A stretch of 64,000 nucleotides of DNA from Pseudalkalibacillus sp052246725 (lineage in GTDB: Bacteria > Bacillota > Bacilli > Bacillales > Fictibacillaceae), in assembly GCA_052246725.1 (NCBI GenBank), contig JBQQCL010000013.1, one strand, 5' to 3'. How positions within the stretch are numbered: the first letter of the stretch is position 1; each line of letters begins with the position of its first letter. The position numbers were made by a program, and so were the translations under genes. Positions 50,248 to 58,597 of the stretch are shown here, one piece after another. The notes beneath the pieces were generated by a model. The model had not been told where the DNA came from, ran no database searches, and saw only the letters and a program-made list of their open reading frames with translations.

Positions 50248-51246
50248 TTGAAAAGAATACTCTCGCTTCTTGTGATTGCACTCCTGGTTACTGCGCTTGC
50301 TGCTTGTGGGTCCAAAAGCCAGAAAGATGTTTTGTCAGATTTAGAAAAAACGATGGATAAGATGTCTGGTTATAAATCTGAGGCTACGATGACTCTTCAG
50401 ACAGGGGAAAATCCACTTACGTACGAGATTGAGATCTGGCATAAAAAGCCGAGCTTTTACCGGGTCAGCTTGAAGAATGCTGAAAAGGATCAAAGTCAGA
50501 TGATCCTAAGGAACAGTGAAGGTGTATTCGTACTGACACCAGCGCTTAACAAGAGTTTCCGTTTCCAAAGTGATTGGCCGGAAAACAGTAGTCAAGTGTA
50601 TTTGATGGAGTCTCTGATCAGCGATATCCTTATGGATGAGGATCGTAATTTCAAGACTGGAGAAAAGGGATATGTCTTCAATACAAAGACGAACTATCAG
50701 AATAAGAATCTCTATCAGCAAGAAATTACGCTGGATAAATCCAATCTGCTTCCGAATAAAGTGAAAGTAATGGATAAAGATATGAAAGTTCTGGTAGATG
50801 TGAAATTCAAGAAAACGAAGTTGAACTCGAAGTTTGATGACGGGGCATTCGATATGGAGCGCAACATGGAAAGTGCTCAGCTTGAAGTTCCAACAATGGC
50901 ACCCGGGGAGCGGGAATTCACACCGGTCTTTCCGGAGTTTGTCCCTGAAGGAACGACTTTACTGAACCAGGTGGCGAACAGCAGCGGTGATGAAGTGATC
51001 CTCACTTACGCTGGAGACAAATCTTTCACCATTATCCAAAGACAGGCGACGGTCGCGCCTGCTACGAAAATGTTGACCATGAACGAGGGCAACCTTGTGG
51101 ATCTAGGCTTTGCGGTGGGTGTGCTGAATGGCACCACACTCAGCTGGTCAGTCGACGGAGTTGATTATTACCTTGCCTCAAATGATCTGACAGAAGAAGA
51201 TATGGCATCAATCGCATCATCAATGGTGATGGCGCAAGGAAAATGA
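50248..51246 (+). CDS. ydcC: LolA-like outer-surface lipoprotein YdcC
   Basis: A 332-residue lipoprotein related to LolA/LppX-type proteins and to sporulation lipoprotein YdcC. The signal peptide KRILSLLVIALLVTALAAC ends in the lipobox, followed by an unusual half-beta-barrel domain (MSGYKSEATMTLQTGE, EIEIWHKKPSFYRVSLKN) and a C-terminal DUF4367-like region (VILTYAGDKSFTIIQRQ). AAAGGAG is adjacent to ATG 50239 but nine bases before TTG 50248, so TTG is the better start. It is located in the cell envelope. Confidence 0.87.
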   Translation: MKRILSLLVIALLVTALAACGSKSQKDVLSDLEKTMDKMSGYKSEATMTLQTGENPLTYEIEIWHKKPSFYRVSLKNAEKDQSQMILRNSEGVFVLTPALNKSFRFQSDWPENSSQVYLMESLISDILMDEDRNFKTGEKGYVFNTKTNYQNKNLYQQEITLDKSNLLPNKVKVMDKDMKVLVDVKFKKTKLNSKFDDGAFDMERNMESAQLEVPTMAPGEREFTPVFPEFVPEGTTLLNQVANSSGDEVILTYAGDKSFTIIQRQATVAPATKMLTMNEGNLVDLGFAVGVLNGTTLSWSVDGVDYYLASNDLTEEDMASIASSMVMAQGK

Positions 51247-51253
51247 CGAAATG

Positions 51254-51299
51254 ACAGGCTGGAAGAATAGAACCGATATTCTTTTTAGCCTGTTTTTTG
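51254..51299 (+). terminator. Terminator of ydcC
   Basis: ACAGGCT pairs with AGCCTGT, with a secondary stem GAATA/TATTC inside, followed by TTTTTTG. Confidence 0.8.
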
Positions 51300-51307
51300 T
51301 TGAAGTC

Positions 51308-51420
51308 CCACGTGCCAGGCACCAAAATCAAACCCAGCAGCCCCAACGGTTCCCAAATGGTGCCTGGCACGGATCTGAACCTCAACGGAGACAAGGCATC
51401 TGAATCGGTGCCAGGCACAC
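51308..51420. repeat. Three GTGCCAGGCACC palindromes
   Basis: CGTGCCAGGCACCA, TGGTGCCTGGCACG and CGGTGCCAGGCACAC lie within 113 bp; the first two are in inverted orientation. It is a noncoding palindromic repeat of unknown role. Confidence 0.75.
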
Positions 51421-51446
51421 AATAGAAAGGGAAAGCCAAAGAAAGA

Positions 51447-51591
51447 GCTTCTGTTAAAGGACTTTGTTGATTTTAATACCTAAAGAAAGGATAAGTGCAA
51501 TTACTGGCTCAGCCCACGCCTAAAGCTTGGCTTTGCTAAGTTTTCTTTAGTGAATTTCGTAGAAATCAACAATAATAACTAACAGAGCCAA
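51447..51591. repeat. CTGTTA/TAACAG-ended repeat containing short repeat copy 5
   Basis: The outer arms CTGTTAAAGGACTTTGTTGATTT and AAATCAACAATAATAACTAACAG flank the 69-bp TTAAAGAAA-type element at 51481-51549. A related outer repeat without the inner element lies at 53741-53867 (CTCTGTTA to TAACAGAG). This is a second case of the short element sitting inside another repeat. Confidence 0.75.
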
Positions 51592-51662
51592 GAAAGAAAT
51601 TTACCGTGACCAAATGGTTATGTACAATAGAAGGAAAATAGTTTGGGCTAGGAGTCGTTTTC

Positions 51663-52820
51663 ATGCAATTTTACAGACCTACTTGGGCAGAAATCAACTT
51701 GGATCATATCATAGATAACTACCTTCATATACAGAACCATTTAAAAGGCGGAACGAAAGTGATGGCGATTGTTAAGGCAGATGGATATGGCCATGGTGCT
51801 GTACAAGTCGCCAGGAACCTTGTTGAAAATGGCGTGGATTATATAGGCGTGGCTTTATTGGATGAAGCTATCGCACTTAGAGAAGCAGGGATCGGTATAC
51901 CGATACATGTTCTAGGGTGGATCGCTCCGGAATATGCTTCTATAGCTGCTCGTTATAATGTTTCCGTAACGGTTTTCCAATCAGAATGGGTTGAGAAATT
52001 AGAAGATTTCAATCATCAATTGAAGATTCATATCAAGTTTGATACTGGTATGGGACGTTTAGGTATAAATGATGAGAATGAGGCAAAGCTAATAATTAAT
52101 AAAATTCAACAAAATCCGAGTTTAAAGTTAGAAGGTGTTTTCTCACATTTTGCAACAGCTGATGAACTAGACTCAGAGCTAGTCGATCGTCAAGTGGATC
52201 GATTTTCCAGGTATCTCTCGCTATTGGAGGATGAAGGTGTCCGTCCGGAAGTCATTCATTTCGGTAACAGTGCTGGCGCCATCCGATTTCCTGAGTACAA
52301 ACAACATTATGTGCGAGTTGGTATTTCGCTTTATGGTCTATCCCCTTCAGAGGAGATTAAAAGTGTGCTGCCATTTCCTCTTAAACAAGCTTTTTCTTTA
52401 CACAGCAAATTGACTCACGTAAAAAGAATCAAACCTGGAGATACCCTAAGTTACGGAGCGACTTATCGTGCAGAGAAAGAAGAGTGGATTGGTACAGTGC
52501 CGATCGGCTATGCAGATGGGTGGTTGCGCCGATATGCGGAGAAAGGTTCAGTCCTCGTTAATGGTCATAAGGCGAAAATCGTCGGGCGCATCTGCATGGA
52601 TCAGCTTATGGTAAGGTTACCTTACAAAGTTGATGTAGGTACTGAAGTCGTGCTGTTGGGAGACCAAGGGTCCAGCTCGATAACCATTGATGATGTTGCA
52701 CACCAAAATGGAACGATCAACTATGAAATACCCTGCGCAATCTCTTCTCGAGTGCCGAGAATTTACAAAAAAAACAACAAAATCATTGAAACAATGAATC
52801 AAACTCTAAATAATTCGTAA
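51663..52820 (+). CDS. alr: Alanine racemase
   Basis: A 385-residue PLP enzyme making D-alanine for peptidoglycan. The PLP-binding lysine is in MAIVKADGYGHGA near residue 39, the second catalytic base tyrosine in LSYGATYRAEKEEWIGTVPIGYADG, and GRICMDQLMVRLP is typical. Position before the NdoAI-NdoA and rsb genes is as in B. subtilis (alrA). The ribosome site is AGGAG near the ATG. Confidence 0.96.
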   Translation: MQFYRPTWAEINLDHIIDNYLHIQNHLKGGTKVMAIVKADGYGHGAVQVARNLVENGVDYIGVALLDEAIALREAGIGIPIHVLGWIAPEYASIAARYNVSVTVFQSEWVEKLEDFNHQLKIHIKFDTGMGRLGINDENEAKLIINKIQQNPSLKLEGVFSHFATADELDSELVDRQVDRFSRYLSLLEDEGVRPEVIHFGNSAGAIRFPEYKQHYVRVGISLYGLSPSEEIKSVLPFPLKQAFSLHSKLTHVKRIKPGDTLSYGATYRAEKEEWIGTVPIGYADGWLRRYAEKGSVLVNGHKAKIVGRICMDQLMVRLPYKVDVGTEVVLLGDQGSSSITIDDVAHQNGTINYEIPCAISSRVPRIYKKNNKIIETMNQTLNNS

Positions 52821-52952
52821 ATTATTAAAGGAATTCGGCTGAAATTGGCGAAAGGGTTATACTGAGATTGCTTTGCAAAATTACGTTTTGGATGGTACTA
52901 TTAATAGGGGATTTTCAGAGTGAGCGTAGCAGTTAGCTGGAGGTGGATTTTT

Positions 52953-53231
52953 GTGTCCGATTTGAACACAAAGAGAATTGTCATAAGCTTACCGGAGCAA
53001 CTGATAAAAGAGGTGGACGGAGCGATTATGAACGAAAACTTGAACAGAAGCGAGTTTATTCATCAGGCAACCAAAATGTACCTGCGAGAACGGGAAAGCA
53101 GCCATATCCGCGAATCCATGCGTCAAGGGTATAAGGAAATGGCCAAGATCAATTTGAATATTGCATCAGAAGCCTTTCTTGCTGAGGAGGAAGCTGATCT
53201 AACTTTGGACCGCTTAGTAAGCGGGGTGTAA
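52953..53231 (+). CDS. ndoAI: MazE-type antitoxin NdoAI (EndoAI)
   Basis: A 92-residue ribbon-helix-helix protein. TKRIVISLPEQLIKEVDGAI forms the DNA-binding ribbon and first helix; the C-terminal half REESSH-like RQGYKEMAKINLNIASEAFLAEEEADLTLDRLVSGV is highly like B. subtilis NdoAI and wraps the toxin. GTG 52953 has GGAGGTGG five bases upstream. It neutralises the NdoA endoribonuclease and represses the operon in related systems. Confidence 0.93.
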   Translation: MSDLNTKRIVISLPEQLIKEVDGAIMNENLNRSEFIHQATKMYLRERESSHIRESMRQGYKEMAKINLNIASEAFLAEEEADLTLDRLVSGV

Positions 53232-53235
53232 TGAT

Positions 53236-53586
53236 TTGATAGTGAAGCGTGGCGACGTTTACTTTGCAGATCTTTCTCCTGTAGTAGGGTCGGAGCAAGG
53301 AGGTATCCGGCCGGTATTGATCATACAAAATGATATCGGTAACCGGTTTAGTCCAACAGTAATCGTCGCGGCCATTACAGCCCAGATTCAAAAGGCTAAA
53401 CTACCTACTCACGTAGAAATCAGCGCTAAGAAATATAAGTTCGAACGAGACTCTGTCATTTTATTAGAACAAATCCGAACAATAGATAAACAAAGACTGA
53501 CAGACAAAATAACACATTTAGACGATGAAATGATGAAAAAAGTTGATGATGCACTCCAGATCAGCCTGGGGCTCATTGATTTTTAG
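53236..53586 (+). CDS. ndoA: MazF-type endoribonuclease toxin NdoA (EndoA)
   Basis: A 116-residue PemK/MazF-fold mRNA interferase, nearly identical to the B. subtilis enzyme that cuts at UACAU. VKRGDVYFADLSPVVGSEQGGIRPVLIIQNDIGN contains the catalytic arginine, and IVAAITAQ the catalytic threonine. It begins with TTG, four bases after the antitoxin stop, as in B. subtilis. A terminator follows, so the module is separated from the rsb genes here. Confidence 0.96.
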   Translation: MIVKRGDVYFADLSPVVGSEQGGIRPVLIIQNDIGNRFSPTVIVAAITAQIQKAKLPTHVEISAKKYKFERDSVILLEQIRTIDKQRLTDKITHLDDEMMKKVDDALQISLGLIDF

Positions 53587-53602
53587 CACTCATGACAGAG
53601 TA

Positions 53603-53632
53603 AGCTGCTGATTATCCAGCGGCTTTTTTTAT
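53603..53632 (+). terminator. Terminator of ndoAI-ndoA
   Basis: GCTGCTG pairs with CAGCGGC (one G-T pair), followed by TTTTTTTAT. Confidence 0.85.
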
Positions 53633-53634
53633 AC

Positions 53635-53702
53635 TTAAAGAAAGTATAAATCCAACTATGGCTCAGCCTTCACTAAGCCTTCTCTTTATCAAATTTTCTT
53701 TA
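53635..53702. repeat. TTAAAGAAA-ended short repeat, copy 6 (short form)
   Basis: The copy runs from TTAAAGAAAGTATAAA to AAATTTTCTTTA and is diverged in its middle. It follows the ndoA terminator. Confidence 0.7.
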
Positions 53703-53740
53703 CTTTTAGTCTTAAAACTTCGCGACTATTTTAGGGAAAA

Positions 53741-53867
53741 GCTCTGTTAAAGGAACTTTTTAATTTTAAACGAAAATTGCGAAACTCCTGCGGTGGGCTA
53801 ATTCAGGGATGTGATGTCTGCTCAGCGACCAGTCATTTGGATCACTTCAATAAAAAGTAACAGAGCC
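53741..53867. repeat. CTCTGTTA/TAACAGAG-ended repeat
   Basis: GCTCTGTTAAAGGA at the left and TAACAGAGC at the right are inverted. It is related to the outer repeat at 51447-51591. Open frames crossing it are not credible. Confidence 0.6.
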
Positions 53868-53891
53868 AAAGGAAACAATATCATACGTCTA

Positions 53892-53975
53892 GGGCTGTCC
53901 CGAACGAAAGTGTCATGCACCATCTTTTTACTAAGTGTTGTAAAAACGGTTAGATTTCAGACACGAAGGGACAGC
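53892..53975. other. Long inverted repeat, GCTGTCCC to GGGACAGC
   Basis: GGCTGTCCCGAACGAAAGTGTC-type left arm pairs imperfectly with the right arm ACACGAAGGGACAGC. It resembles the terminators at 4.5 and 25.1 kb but has a long loop and no T run close by on the plus strand apart from TTTCTTT. Confidence 0.45.
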
Positions 53976-53976
53976 T

Positions 53977-54053
53977 TTCTTTATACTTTCTTCAGTATAA
54001 GCGCAACTAAAGCGCAGCCTGCGCCAAGGCTTGCTTTGCCAAGTTTTCTTTAA
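53977..54053. repeat. TTAAAGAAA-ended short repeat, copy 7
   Basis: From TTTCTTTATACTTTCTTCAG to AAGTTTTCTTTAA, directly after the long inverted repeat. Seven bases of the left hairpin arm are missing. Confidence 0.72.
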
Positions 54054-54279
54054 AAATTTCATATCACGATACTTTAAATGAGTCGAGTCTCCATAATAAT
54101 GGGGAGCAGCTTGATGAGTTTTGAGGGCGCTTCCAACCGCTTCAATAAGCACATTTGACAGAAAATACAATTACGGACGAAAGATTATTTATAAATTGGC
54201 TAGCATAGTTCAACATAATAAAACGTATAGAAAGAAATATGAGCGAAAATGTAAAATTGTGGATGTAAGCTCAAAAGGA

Positions 54280-54308
54280 TTGAAAGATTGCACCGATAAT
54301 GAAATAAT
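54280..54308 (+). promoter_or_regulatory. Probable sigma-A promoter of the rsb operon
   Basis: TTGAAA (54280-54285), 17 bp, AATAAT (54303-54308). It is 37 bp upstream of rsbRA. The preceding 220 bases hold no credible gene. Confidence 0.6.
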
Positions 54309-54344
54309 GTTTTTATGAACAATTTCTGAACGGAGGGTACATGG

Positions 54345-55169
54345 ATGAACTCGACAATAAGCGAGGTTATGAAACAAAACCGTTCATCTATAGAAGAGGA
54401 ATGGCAGTCACAAATGCTGCAATTCCGTGAAGATGAACGTGAATTAACCAGTGTTACAAAGGAAGTATTTCAAAACTCCAATATGGAATTTATAGATAAT
54501 CTATTGAAACATGTCATTGGAGGGCAAGAAGACATAAGCTCTGACCTTCAAGACTTTTTCGAAAGAACTGTCCAAATTGGATGGCCGTTGAGTTATGTGA
54601 CGAAGGGACTGCAGGCTTTTCGTCGAATTGGATTAAAAGCGATCGTTAATGAAAAAGAAAACATAGATGATGTAATGGATACATTCGAACTTTTTGATCG
54701 TTCGATAGACAAGCTTTATGAAAAGATCGTCACATACTCCACGCAAAACTGGAAAGATACAATTTCTGTTCAGAAGAAAGCTTTGCTTGAGCTGTCGGCA
54801 CCTCTTATTCCTGTGTTTGAAAGCATTAGTGTGATGCCATTGATCGGTACGATTGACACCGAAAGGGCGAAGCTGATCATGGAAAACCTTTTGGATGGTG
54901 TCATAACAAACCGCTCAGAAGTGGTATTGATCGATATAACTGGTGTACCAGTCGTAGATACGATGGTTGCGCATCATATCATCCAAGCAGCAGAAGCCGT
55001 TCGGTTAATTGGATCGAAATGTATCCTCGTCGGAATCCGTCCGGAAATCGCACAGACAATCGTTAACCTTGGCATTGATTTAAGTGAATTCCCTACAAGA
55101 AGCACTCTTCTTAAAGGAATTGAAGCTGCATTAGAACTTACGAACAAAAAAATAGAATCGTTATCCTAG
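54345..55169 (+). CDS. rsbRA: Stressosome protein RsbRA
   Basis: A 274-residue stressosome scaffold. The N-terminal half has the non-haem globin-like helical sensor domain; a linker leads to the STAS domain with both RsbT phosphorylation threonines in MPLIGTIDTERAKLI and DITGVPVVDTMVA. Together with RsbS it holds RsbT until stress arrives. CGGAGGG precedes the ATG. It is the first gene of an eight-gene cluster in the same order as in B. subtilis. Confidence 0.96.
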   Translation: MNSTISEVMKQNRSSIEEEWQSQMLQFREDERELTSVTKEVFQNSNMEFIDNLLKHVIGGQEDISSDLQDFFERTVQIGWPLSYVTKGLQAFRRIGLKAIVNEKENIDDVMDTFELFDRSIDKLYEKIVTYSTQNWKDTISVQKKALLELSAPLIPVFESISVMPLIGTIDTERAKLIMENLLDGVITNRSEVVLIDITGVPVVDTMVAHHIIQAAEAVRLIGSKCILVGIRPEIAQTIVNLGIDLSEFPTRSTLLKGIEAALELTNKKIESLS

Positions 55170-55181
55170 GGGGGACTATGG

Positions 55182-55538
55182 ATGAGAGTGCCAATTCTCA
55201 AGTTACATGAGTATTTATTGATATCGATTCAGGTTGAACTTGATGATAAGACCGCTTTGCAATTTCAGGAAGACCTATTAAGTAAAATCCATGACACTGG
55301 AGCCAAGGGGATTGTTATAGACCTCACATCGGTCGATATGGTCGATTCCTTCATTGCAAAAGTACTTGGTGATGTCGTCAAAATGTCTAATTTGATGGGG
55401 GCGAGAGTCGTATTGACAGGTATACAACCACCTGTAGCAATTACACTGATCGACCTCGGTATCAATATGAGGGATGTACCGACAGCACTAGACCTAGAAC
55501 AAGGATTAGATAAATTACAACAGGACTTGGAGGGATGA
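55182..55538 (+). CDS. rsbS: Stressosome protein RsbS
   Basis: A 118-residue single STAS domain protein, the core of the stressosome. The serine phosphorylated by RsbT lies in VDMVDSFIAKVLG (Ser56 here, Ser59 in B. subtilis). GGGGGGA precedes the start. It is 12 bp after rsbRA, and its end overlaps the ribosome site of rsbT. Confidence 0.97.
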   Translation: MRVPILKLHEYLLISIQVELDDKTALQFQEDLLSKIHDTGAKGIVIDLTSVDMVDSFIAKVLGDVVKMSNLMGARVVLTGIQPPVAITLIDLGINMRDVPTALDLEQGLDKLQQDLEG

Positions 55539-55540
55539 GT

Positions 55541-55942
55541 ATGGCCGTCCAATCCTGTGTAGATGTACGAAACGAATGGGATATAGTCAGTGCACGTCAG
55601 TTAGGTAGGGACTTAGCGAAAGATCTAGGTTTTTCAAGTGTAGATCAAGCCAGAATTACGACAGCGATATCCGAATTAGCAAGAAATATATATCTATATG
55701 CAGGGAACGGAAAAATTTGTATCGAGCCGATTGAAGAAGGTAACCGCAGGGGTCTTCGGATTGTTGCGAATGATACCGGACCTGGTATTCAGGATATACG
55801 TAAAGTAATGGAAGATGGGTATACAACATCTGGAGGACTGGGAGCTGGTCTGCCAGGCGTGAAGAGACTGATGGATGAATTTGCAATCCAATCTACAGTA
55901 GATGTAGGAACAGAAATATATATTACCAAATGGCTCCGCTAG
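55541..55942 (+). CDS. rsbT: Serine/threonine kinase RsbT
   Basis: A 133-residue GHKL-type kinase. It starts MAVQSCVDVRNEWDIVSARQLG, matching the usual N-terminus; an ATG at 55535 touches the GGAGGG site, so 55541 is preferred. ATP-binding motifs are ITTAISELARNIYLYA (N box) and NDTGPGI (G1) with GGLGAGLPG (G2). It phosphorylates RsbRA and RsbS, then is freed to activate RsbU. Confidence 0.96.
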   Translation: MAVQSCVDVRNEWDIVSARQLGRDLAKDLGFSSVDQARITTAISELARNIYLYAGNGKICIEPIEEGNRRGLRIVANDTGPGIQDIRKVMEDGYTTSGGLGAGLPGVKRLMDEFAIQSTVDVGTEIYITKWLR

Positions 55943-55952
55943 GAGGATCGCA

Positions 55953-56966
55953 ATGTTGGGGGATAAAGGTTTATTAGTAGAAAGGTATGAGCAGTTCTTA
56001 TCTGCTTATTTAAGTGGTAGAACAGAACAAGCCCTATATAAAGCACAACAATTCAGCCGGAAAATGATTGAACAGAACATCTCCCCTGAAGAAGTGATCA
56101 ATATTCACTATACTGTGCTCGAATCTCTGAACGGGGATATTCCCGAACAGGTAAAGGATTCATTTGATTTCTTAATAGAAGTCATGATGGGATATGGCAT
56201 GGCTTACCGAGAGCATCAAATACTCCGTGACAAACAATTAGCCCTTGAATCTGAAATAGAGGTAGCCGCGAGCATGCAGCAGACTCTTCTTCAAGGGGAT
56301 GTTCCTAAGGTAGATGGACTTGATATAGGTGTAATTAGTAAAGCAGCTAAGAAAATGAGCGGAGATTACTATCACTTCGTACAAAACAGTCCAGAATCGA
56401 TTAGCGTGGCTGTTGCAGACGTCATCGGCAAGGGAGTACCCGCTGCCCTTTGTATGTCGATGATCAAATATGCGATGGACAGTTTACCGGAACAACAGAA
56501 CCACCCAAGTATCGTACTTGAAAACTTAAATCGTGTTGTGGAACAGAACGTTGATCCCACAATGTTTATTACGATGTTTTATGGTCATTATAATACAGAC
56601 CTCCATCGCTTTTTTTATGCGGGTGCCGGTCATGAGCCAGGGTTTTATTATAATGCACTAACAGATGATTTCGAAGAATTCACCGCAAAAGGGCTTGTTC
56701 TAGGTATTTCACGGAATACAAAATACAAACAATATGAAAAGAAGATCGAAGCTGGTGATATGATCATCATGCTTTCGGATGGTGTAACAGAGTGTCGGAC
56801 CAGCAGTGGTTTTATTTCTAGAGATGAAGTGGTTTCGTTGATTCGTTCCCACATGCATTTATCACCACAAGAAATCGTAGATAATGTCTATGCTGAACTT
56901 GAACAATTACAGGAATTTGAATTAAGGGATGATTTTACCTTAATTATTTTGAAAAGAACGGTTTAG
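55953..56966 (+). CDS. rsbU: PP2C-type phosphatase RsbU
   Basis: A 337-residue phosphatase. Residues 1-85 form the helical domain that binds RsbT; a linker coiled coil (about 90-120) leads to the PP2C domain with metal-binding aspartates in MSGDYYHFV, VADVIGKGVPAAL and IIMLSDGVTECRT, and RDDFTLIILKR at the end. It removes phosphate from RsbV. The sigma-B promoter for the following genes overlaps its stop codon. Confidence 0.96.
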   Translation: MLGDKGLLVERYEQFLSAYLSGRTEQALYKAQQFSRKMIEQNISPEEVINIHYTVLESLNGDIPEQVKDSFDFLIEVMMGYGMAYREHQILRDKQLALESEIEVAASMQQTLLQGDVPKVDGLDIGVISKAAKKMSGDYYHFVQNSPESISVAVADVIGKGVPAALCMSMIKYAMDSLPEQQNHPSIVLENLNRVVEQNVDPTMFITMFYGHYNTDLHRFFYAGAGHEPGFYYNALTDDFEEFTAKGLVLGISRNTKYKQYEKKIEAGDMIIMLSDGVTECRTSSGFISRDEVVSLIRSHMHLSPQEIVDNVYAELEQLQEFELRDDFTLIILKRTV

Positions 56967-56986
56967 CCTTAGTTAAGTTGTGGTAT
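56961..56986 (+). promoter_or_regulatory. Sigma-B-dependent promoter upstream of rsbV
   Basis: GTTTAG (56961-56966), 14 bp, TGGTAT (56981-56986), close to GTTTAA-N12-15-GGGTAT. It gives positive feedback on rsbV-rsbW-sigB-rsbX, as known in B. subtilis. Confidence 0.85.
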
Positions 56987-57028
56987 TGATAAAGTAATGC
57001 ATTCCTATACACAAGGGGGAAGTCGAAG

Positions 57029-57364
57029 ATGAATTTACAGATTAAGAAGAATGAAACGGATACTCATATAGATGAATTAGTATTAGTGGGTGAGGTAGAT
57101 GCGTATACTGCACCTAAACTGAAAGAGACATTGTTGGAAGCTACACAAAAGCCAGACCAGCAAGTCGTCGTCGATCTCAGCGGAGTCCAATATATGGACA
57201 GTACGGGGCTAGGTGTTTTCGTAGGCGCGCTAAAATCCTCACAACAATATGGCAGTACTCTGACTCTCACTGGTATGACCGACCGAGTTGAAAGATTATT
57301 TGAAATCACAGGTCTTACAGAAGTGATGAACATCGAGAATAACCAGGAGGAGGAGGCGCGATGA
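57029..57364 (+). CDS. rsbV: Anti-anti-sigma factor RsbV
   Basis: A 111-residue STAS protein. The phosphorylation serine lies in VQYMDSTGLGVFVGALK. In its unphosphorylated form it binds RsbW and so releases sigma-B. AAGGGGGA precedes the ATG. It overlaps rsbW by 4 bp. Confidence 0.97.
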   Translation: MNLQIKKNETDTHIDELVLVGEVDAYTAPKLKETLLEATQKPDQQVVVDLSGVQYMDSTGLGVFVGALKSSQQYGSTLTLTGMTDRVERLFEITGLTEVMNIENNQEEEAR

Positions 57365-57834
57365 GTGACGTTATCGAAATGGTGATTCCGGCCAAGCCCG
57401 ATTATGTTGGTGTAGCAAGACTGACGGTTTCTGGCATAGCAAGTAGAATGGGTTATACATTTGACGAAATCGAAGACATTAAAATAGCGGTTTCTGAAGC
57501 AATTACAAATGCAGTGAATCATGCATACGGCTCAAAGGATGAGGGTGAAATCCGCCTTTCTTACGGTATGTTTGATGATAAACTCGAAATTACTGTCATG
57601 GATAAAGGAAAAAGTTTCGATTTAGAAGCGACAAAACTAAGTACCGGTCCAGTAAACGGTAAACCTGTCGAGCAAATTAACGAAGGAGGGTTGGGTCTTT
57701 TCTTGATTGAAACGCTAATGGATAAAGTTAATATTAGCGATGAAGCAGGAGTGGTAGTCATGATGACGAAATACCTAAACAGAGATGGGGTGGATGAAAG
57801 TGTCGACCAATACAAGTCAGCCCCGTCACAATAA
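57361..57834 (+). CDS. rsbW: Anti-sigma-B factor and kinase RsbW
   Basis: A 157-residue GHKL kinase that holds sigma-B and phosphorylates RsbV. IKIAVSEAITNAVNHAYG is the N box, VMDKGKSFD the G1 region, and EGGLGLFLIETLMD the G2 region. GGAGGAGG precedes the start. The sigB start lies inside its 3' end. Confidence 0.97.
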   Translation: MSDVIEMVIPAKPDYVGVARLTVSGIASRMGYTFDEIEDIKIAVSEAITNAVNHAYGSKDEGEIRLSYGMFDDKLEITVMDKGKSFDLEATKLSTGPVNGKPVEQINEGGLGLFLIETLMDKVNISDEAGVVVMMTKYLNRDGVDESVDQYKSAPSQ

Positions 57835-58597
57835 GGACTTCGTCTATGAGTTATTAGAACAACTACGAGAAGACCCGGAGAACCAAGAAATCCAAACGAC
57901 ACTTGTCGAACATTATCAGGACCTGGTCCATTCGCTTGCGCGGAAATTTTCGAAAGGGAAAAGCATCCACGATGACTTAGTGCAGGTAGGCATGATCGGT
58001 CTACTGGCTGCTTTTCGACGTTATGACCCTGAATTCGGAAGAAGTTTCGAGTCATTCGCAGTTCCAACCATCATTGGTGAAATCAAGCGTTTCATCCGTG
58101 ATAAGACCTGGAGTGTCCATGTCCCGAGAAGGATCAAGGAACTTAGTCCACGAATCAAACGAGCTGTTGAAGAGCTTACCAATGAACTTCAGCGTTCACC
58201 AAGAGTCGAGGAGATTGCGGAACACCTAGACTCTTCAGAAGAAGAAATCCTGGAAACGATGGAAATGGGCAAGAGTTATCAAGCCCTTTCAGTCGATAGC
58301 TCGATTGAAGCTGACCAGGAAGGAAGTACGGTCACTCTCCTGGATCTTGTAGGAAGTACCGAAAGCGGTTATGAACAAACAGATCAGCGTATGCTATTGC
58401 AAAAGGCTTTTCATGTATTGTCAGAACGAGAACAACAGATATTACAATGCACTTACTTTGAAAATTTAAGCCAAAAAGAAACAGGTAAACGCTTGGATAT
58501 TTCACAGATGCATGTATCGAGATTACAGCGCAGAGCACTTGAAAAGTTGAAGGATGCTATACGTGTCGATCCTTCGGAGGCACTGAATCATGATTGA
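57800..58597 (+). CDS. sigB: General stress sigma factor sigma-B
   Basis: A sigma-70 family factor of about 265 residues. Region 2 reads HDDLVQVGMIGLLAAFRRYDPEFGRSFESFAVPTIIGEIKRFIRDKTWSVHVPRR, region 4 QKETGKRLDISQMHVSRLQRRALEKL. GTG 57800 lies six bases after GGGGTGG; ATG 57794 and ATG 57785 in frame are too close to or before it. Sigma-B controls the general stress response. It overlaps rsbW and rsbX. Confidence 0.96.
   Translation: MSTNTSQPRHNKDFVYELLEQLREDPENQEIQTTLVEHYQDLVHSLARKFSKGKSIHDDLVQVGMIGLLAAFRRYDPEFGRSFESFAVPTIIGEIKRFIRDKTWSVHVPRRIKELSPRIKRAVEELTNELQRSPRVEEIAEHLDSSEEEILETMEMGKSYQALSVDSSIEADQEGSTVTLLDLVGSTESGYEQTDQRMLLQKAFHVLSEREQQILQCTYFENLSQKETGKRLDISQMHVSRLQRRALEKLKDAIRVDPSEALNHD

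Noticed and set aside
53811..54318. Open frames of 60-80 codons upstream of rsbRA
   Set aside because: They cross repeat elements or an AT-rich leader, have no ribosome sites, and show no plausible protein composition.
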